Source: Streptomyces sp. HSG2 (lineage in GTDB: Bacteria > Actinomycetota > Actinomycetes > Streptomycetales > Streptomycetaceae). From it: a stretch of 64,000 nt of DNA. Shown in pieces: positions 62,788 to 64,000 of this stretch. The DNA lies in contig NZ_CP066801.1 of assembly GCF_016598575.1 (NCBI RefSeq), forward strand, positions 5,188,501 through 5,252,500, read 5' to 3'. The position numbers were made by a program, and so were the translations under genes. Positions within the stretch are counted from its first letter, which is position 1. Each line of letters opens with the position of its first letter. The notes beneath the pieces were generated by a model that was not told where the DNA came from, searched no databases, and saw nothing but the letters and a program-made list of their open reading frames with translations.

Positions 62788-63665
62788 AGGGTGCCCGTCT
62801 CCTCGGCGCCCCAGGTGGTGCGGGCCCGCTCCACGGCCCGTTCGGCGATCCGGGCGACGGCCTGGGCCACGGCCTCCGGGTGCTCCAGAGGCAGGACATG
62901 CCCGGCACGCGGGATCGACGTGAACACGGCGTCCGGGAGGGCCGACGCCAGCTCCCGGCCCAGTTCGGGCCGGATGACCCGGTCGGCCTCGCCCGCCAGG
63001 ACCGCGGCGGGCAGCCGCGCGTCCGCGAGAGCGGCCCGCAGGTCCATGCCCCGGGAGGAGCGGAAGCAAGCCGCCCGCACCTCCGGCGCGGTCGAGGCGA
63101 ACAACTGCCGATTGACCTCGCGCAGCCGGGGGGCCAGCGCCGCGCCCGTCATCTGCCGCAGCAGGGCCCGGCCCACAGTGGGGCGGCGCAGGGCCCAGGA
63201 GAAGAGCAGCGCCTCCATCATCCGCGCTTCGTTCTCGGGGGTGTCCTGGTCGTGCGCCGCCGAGGCGACCAGGACCAGACCCACCGGGCGGGCATCGGGC
63301 TCAGGCGCGGCCGCCAGGGCGAGCGCCGCGAATCCGCCGCCGGAGTGGCCGACGACGAGCGGCGCGCCTCCCGCGTACCGGACGACCGCCGCAAGGTCAG
63401 CGCTCATCGCGGCTGCGGTCACCCCGTGGGCGCCCAACGTGGAGGCGCCGTGACCCCGCAGGTCATAGGCGACCACCGGGAAGCCGCGCCGCAGCAGCCG
63501 GTCGGTCACCGGGCTCCAGATCCGGCGGCTACCGCCCCAGCCGTGGGCGAGCACCACCGGGGGCCGGTCCTCGTCGCCCCGCTCCAGCGGGTCCAGGACG
63601 GAGACCGCCAGCCGGGCCCCGTCCTCGGTACCGAGGTACGTCTCACCGGGGGCGGGCGCGGTCAC
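62784..63665 (-). CDS. Alpha/beta hydrolase
   Basis: 293 residues from GTG 63665. VVLAHGWGGSRRIWSPVTDR (oxyanion region), VVAYDLRGHGAST, nucleophile elbow VVGHSGGGFAALAL, Asp in LAGEADRVIRPELG and His in PRAGHVLPLEHPEAV complete the triad. Substrate unknown; a thioesterase-like or esterase role alongside the PPTase is possible. GTGA overlap with the SRPBCC gene upstream. Confidence 0.88.
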   Translation of the reverse strand: MTAPAPGETYLGTEDGARLAVSVLDPLERGDEDRPPVVLAHGWGGSRRIWSPVTDRLLRRGFPVVAYDLRGHGASTLGAHGVTAAAMSADLAAVVRYAGGAPLVVGHSGGGFAALALAAAPEPDARPVGLVLVASAAHDQDTPENEARMMEALLFSWALRRPTVGRALLRQMTGAALAPRLREVNRQLFASTAPEVRAACFRSSRGMDLRAALADARLPAAVLAGEADRVIRPELGRELASALPDAVFTSIPRAGHVLPLEHPEAVAQAVARIAERAVERARTTWGAEETGTL

Positions 63666-64000
63666 CGGGAGACCTCGGGGAGCGGGGCGGCGGAACCAGC
63701 CGGGGTCGGCGCGGCGGGCAGCAGGCGACCGAGCCGGCCGAACGCCGCCCGGGTGGCGCGGGTGTGCTGCGCGCCGATGTCCACGAGCCGGGCCAAGACG
63801 GCGAGTCCGCCGTGCGGCCGGGCCCGGAAACGCATCGCCAGTTGAGTGCCGCCGTCGTCCAGCGGGGCGAGGGTGAACTCCGCCGTGCCGCGGAAGGCCC
63901 CCTCCACGTACTCGAGGGCGAGACGCCTGCCCGGCTCCACGGCGGTCGTGCGCGCGGTGAACCGGATCTTCTTGCCGCCCTTGTCCACGCCCTTGGTGTG
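63662..64000 (-). CDS. SRPBCC-family protein, C-terminal part
   Basis: The frame enters from beyond the window: GKKIRFTARTTAVEPGRRLA, LEYVEGAFRGTAEFTLAPLD, GGTQLAMRFRARPHGGLAVL, then a C-terminal helix. The alternating strands and final helix are those of START/SRPBCC (polyketide cyclase-like or ligand-binding) proteins. It is the first visible gene of a four-gene coupled operon ending with the PPTase. Confidence 0.75.
   Translation of the reverse strand, partial: HTKGVDKGGKKIRFTARTTAVEPGRRLALEYVEGAFRGTAEFTLAPLDDGGTQLAMRFRARPHGGLAVLARLVDIGAQHTRATRAAFGRLGRLLPAAPTPAGSAAPLPEVSR

Overview
The window looks like a GC-rich actinomycete, almost certainly Streptomyces or a close relative: about 70% G+C, GTG starts, frequent GTGA/ATGA stop-start overlaps, and Streptomyces-type families (PadR with a DrrA/DrrB pump, ABC-F resistance protein, Tn4556-like Tn3 transposases, MocR regulator, DUF1772 proteins). 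I infer an accessory locus such as a chromosome arm or large linear plasmid, because roughly half of the sequence is insertion sequences and transposon debris. I saw no rRNA, tRNA or CRISPR array.

Layout. 1-2654: end of a UvrA-like ABC gene, then a PadR regulator and a daunorubicin-type ABC exporter. 2992-11151: ISKra4-like element, IS1182 and IS1634 remnants, an IS1634-like element cut by a compound IS5-like insertion, a truncated membrane protein gene and an IS3-family element. 11152-24339: integrase scrap, a methyltransferase gene split by an IS4-family element, then a Tn3-type resolvase with its res site, an APH-fold phosphotransferase, an ABC-F gene preceded by a 7-residue leader peptide, a Tn3 transposase gene cut by a second IS1634 copy, an IS1182 element and a DinB gene. 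24353-31170: IstB scrap, a second IS3 copy, integrase scrap, chloramphenicol acetyltransferase, a Phd/YefM-like gene with a TGTACA operator, and a plasmid-like three-gene operon split by an ISAs1 element. 31258-44387: a second Tn3-type transposon (resolvase, HAD cargo, two TniQ-like genes divergent from tnpA). Its tnpA is split into three pieces by an IS5 copy and by a Tn554-like element with two tyrosine recombinases, which is itself hit by an IS3 copy. 44415-57515: IS5 copy inside a terminator loop, EamA/MocR divergent pair, and fragments of an ATP-grasp-like gene, an SDR, metX and a PPOX gene, all cut by nested IS elements. 57872-64000: an intact region with DUF1772, NmrA-like and hemerythrin genes, an AraC regulator, a phosphopantetheinyl transferase, an alpha/beta hydrolase and an SRPBCC protein.

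How it works together. Four resistance-type genes or systems (DrrAB-like exporter, ABC-F, APH-like, CAT) sit among mobile elements. Target-site duplications allow much of the insertion order to be read. The most distinctive signals are: (i) a small coiled-coil plus winged-helix protein that accompanies two unrelated IS families; (ii) a Tn3 transposon with two divergent TniQ-like genes, one carrying three zinc ribbons; (iii) a two-recombinase element inserted right after a catalytic aspartate codon of a Tn3 transposase; and (iv) an IS5-type element with an internal copy of its own terminal sequence, together with a mini-derivative that ends there. Several element genes carry single-base indels relative to identical copies nearby, which may be real decay or assembly error.
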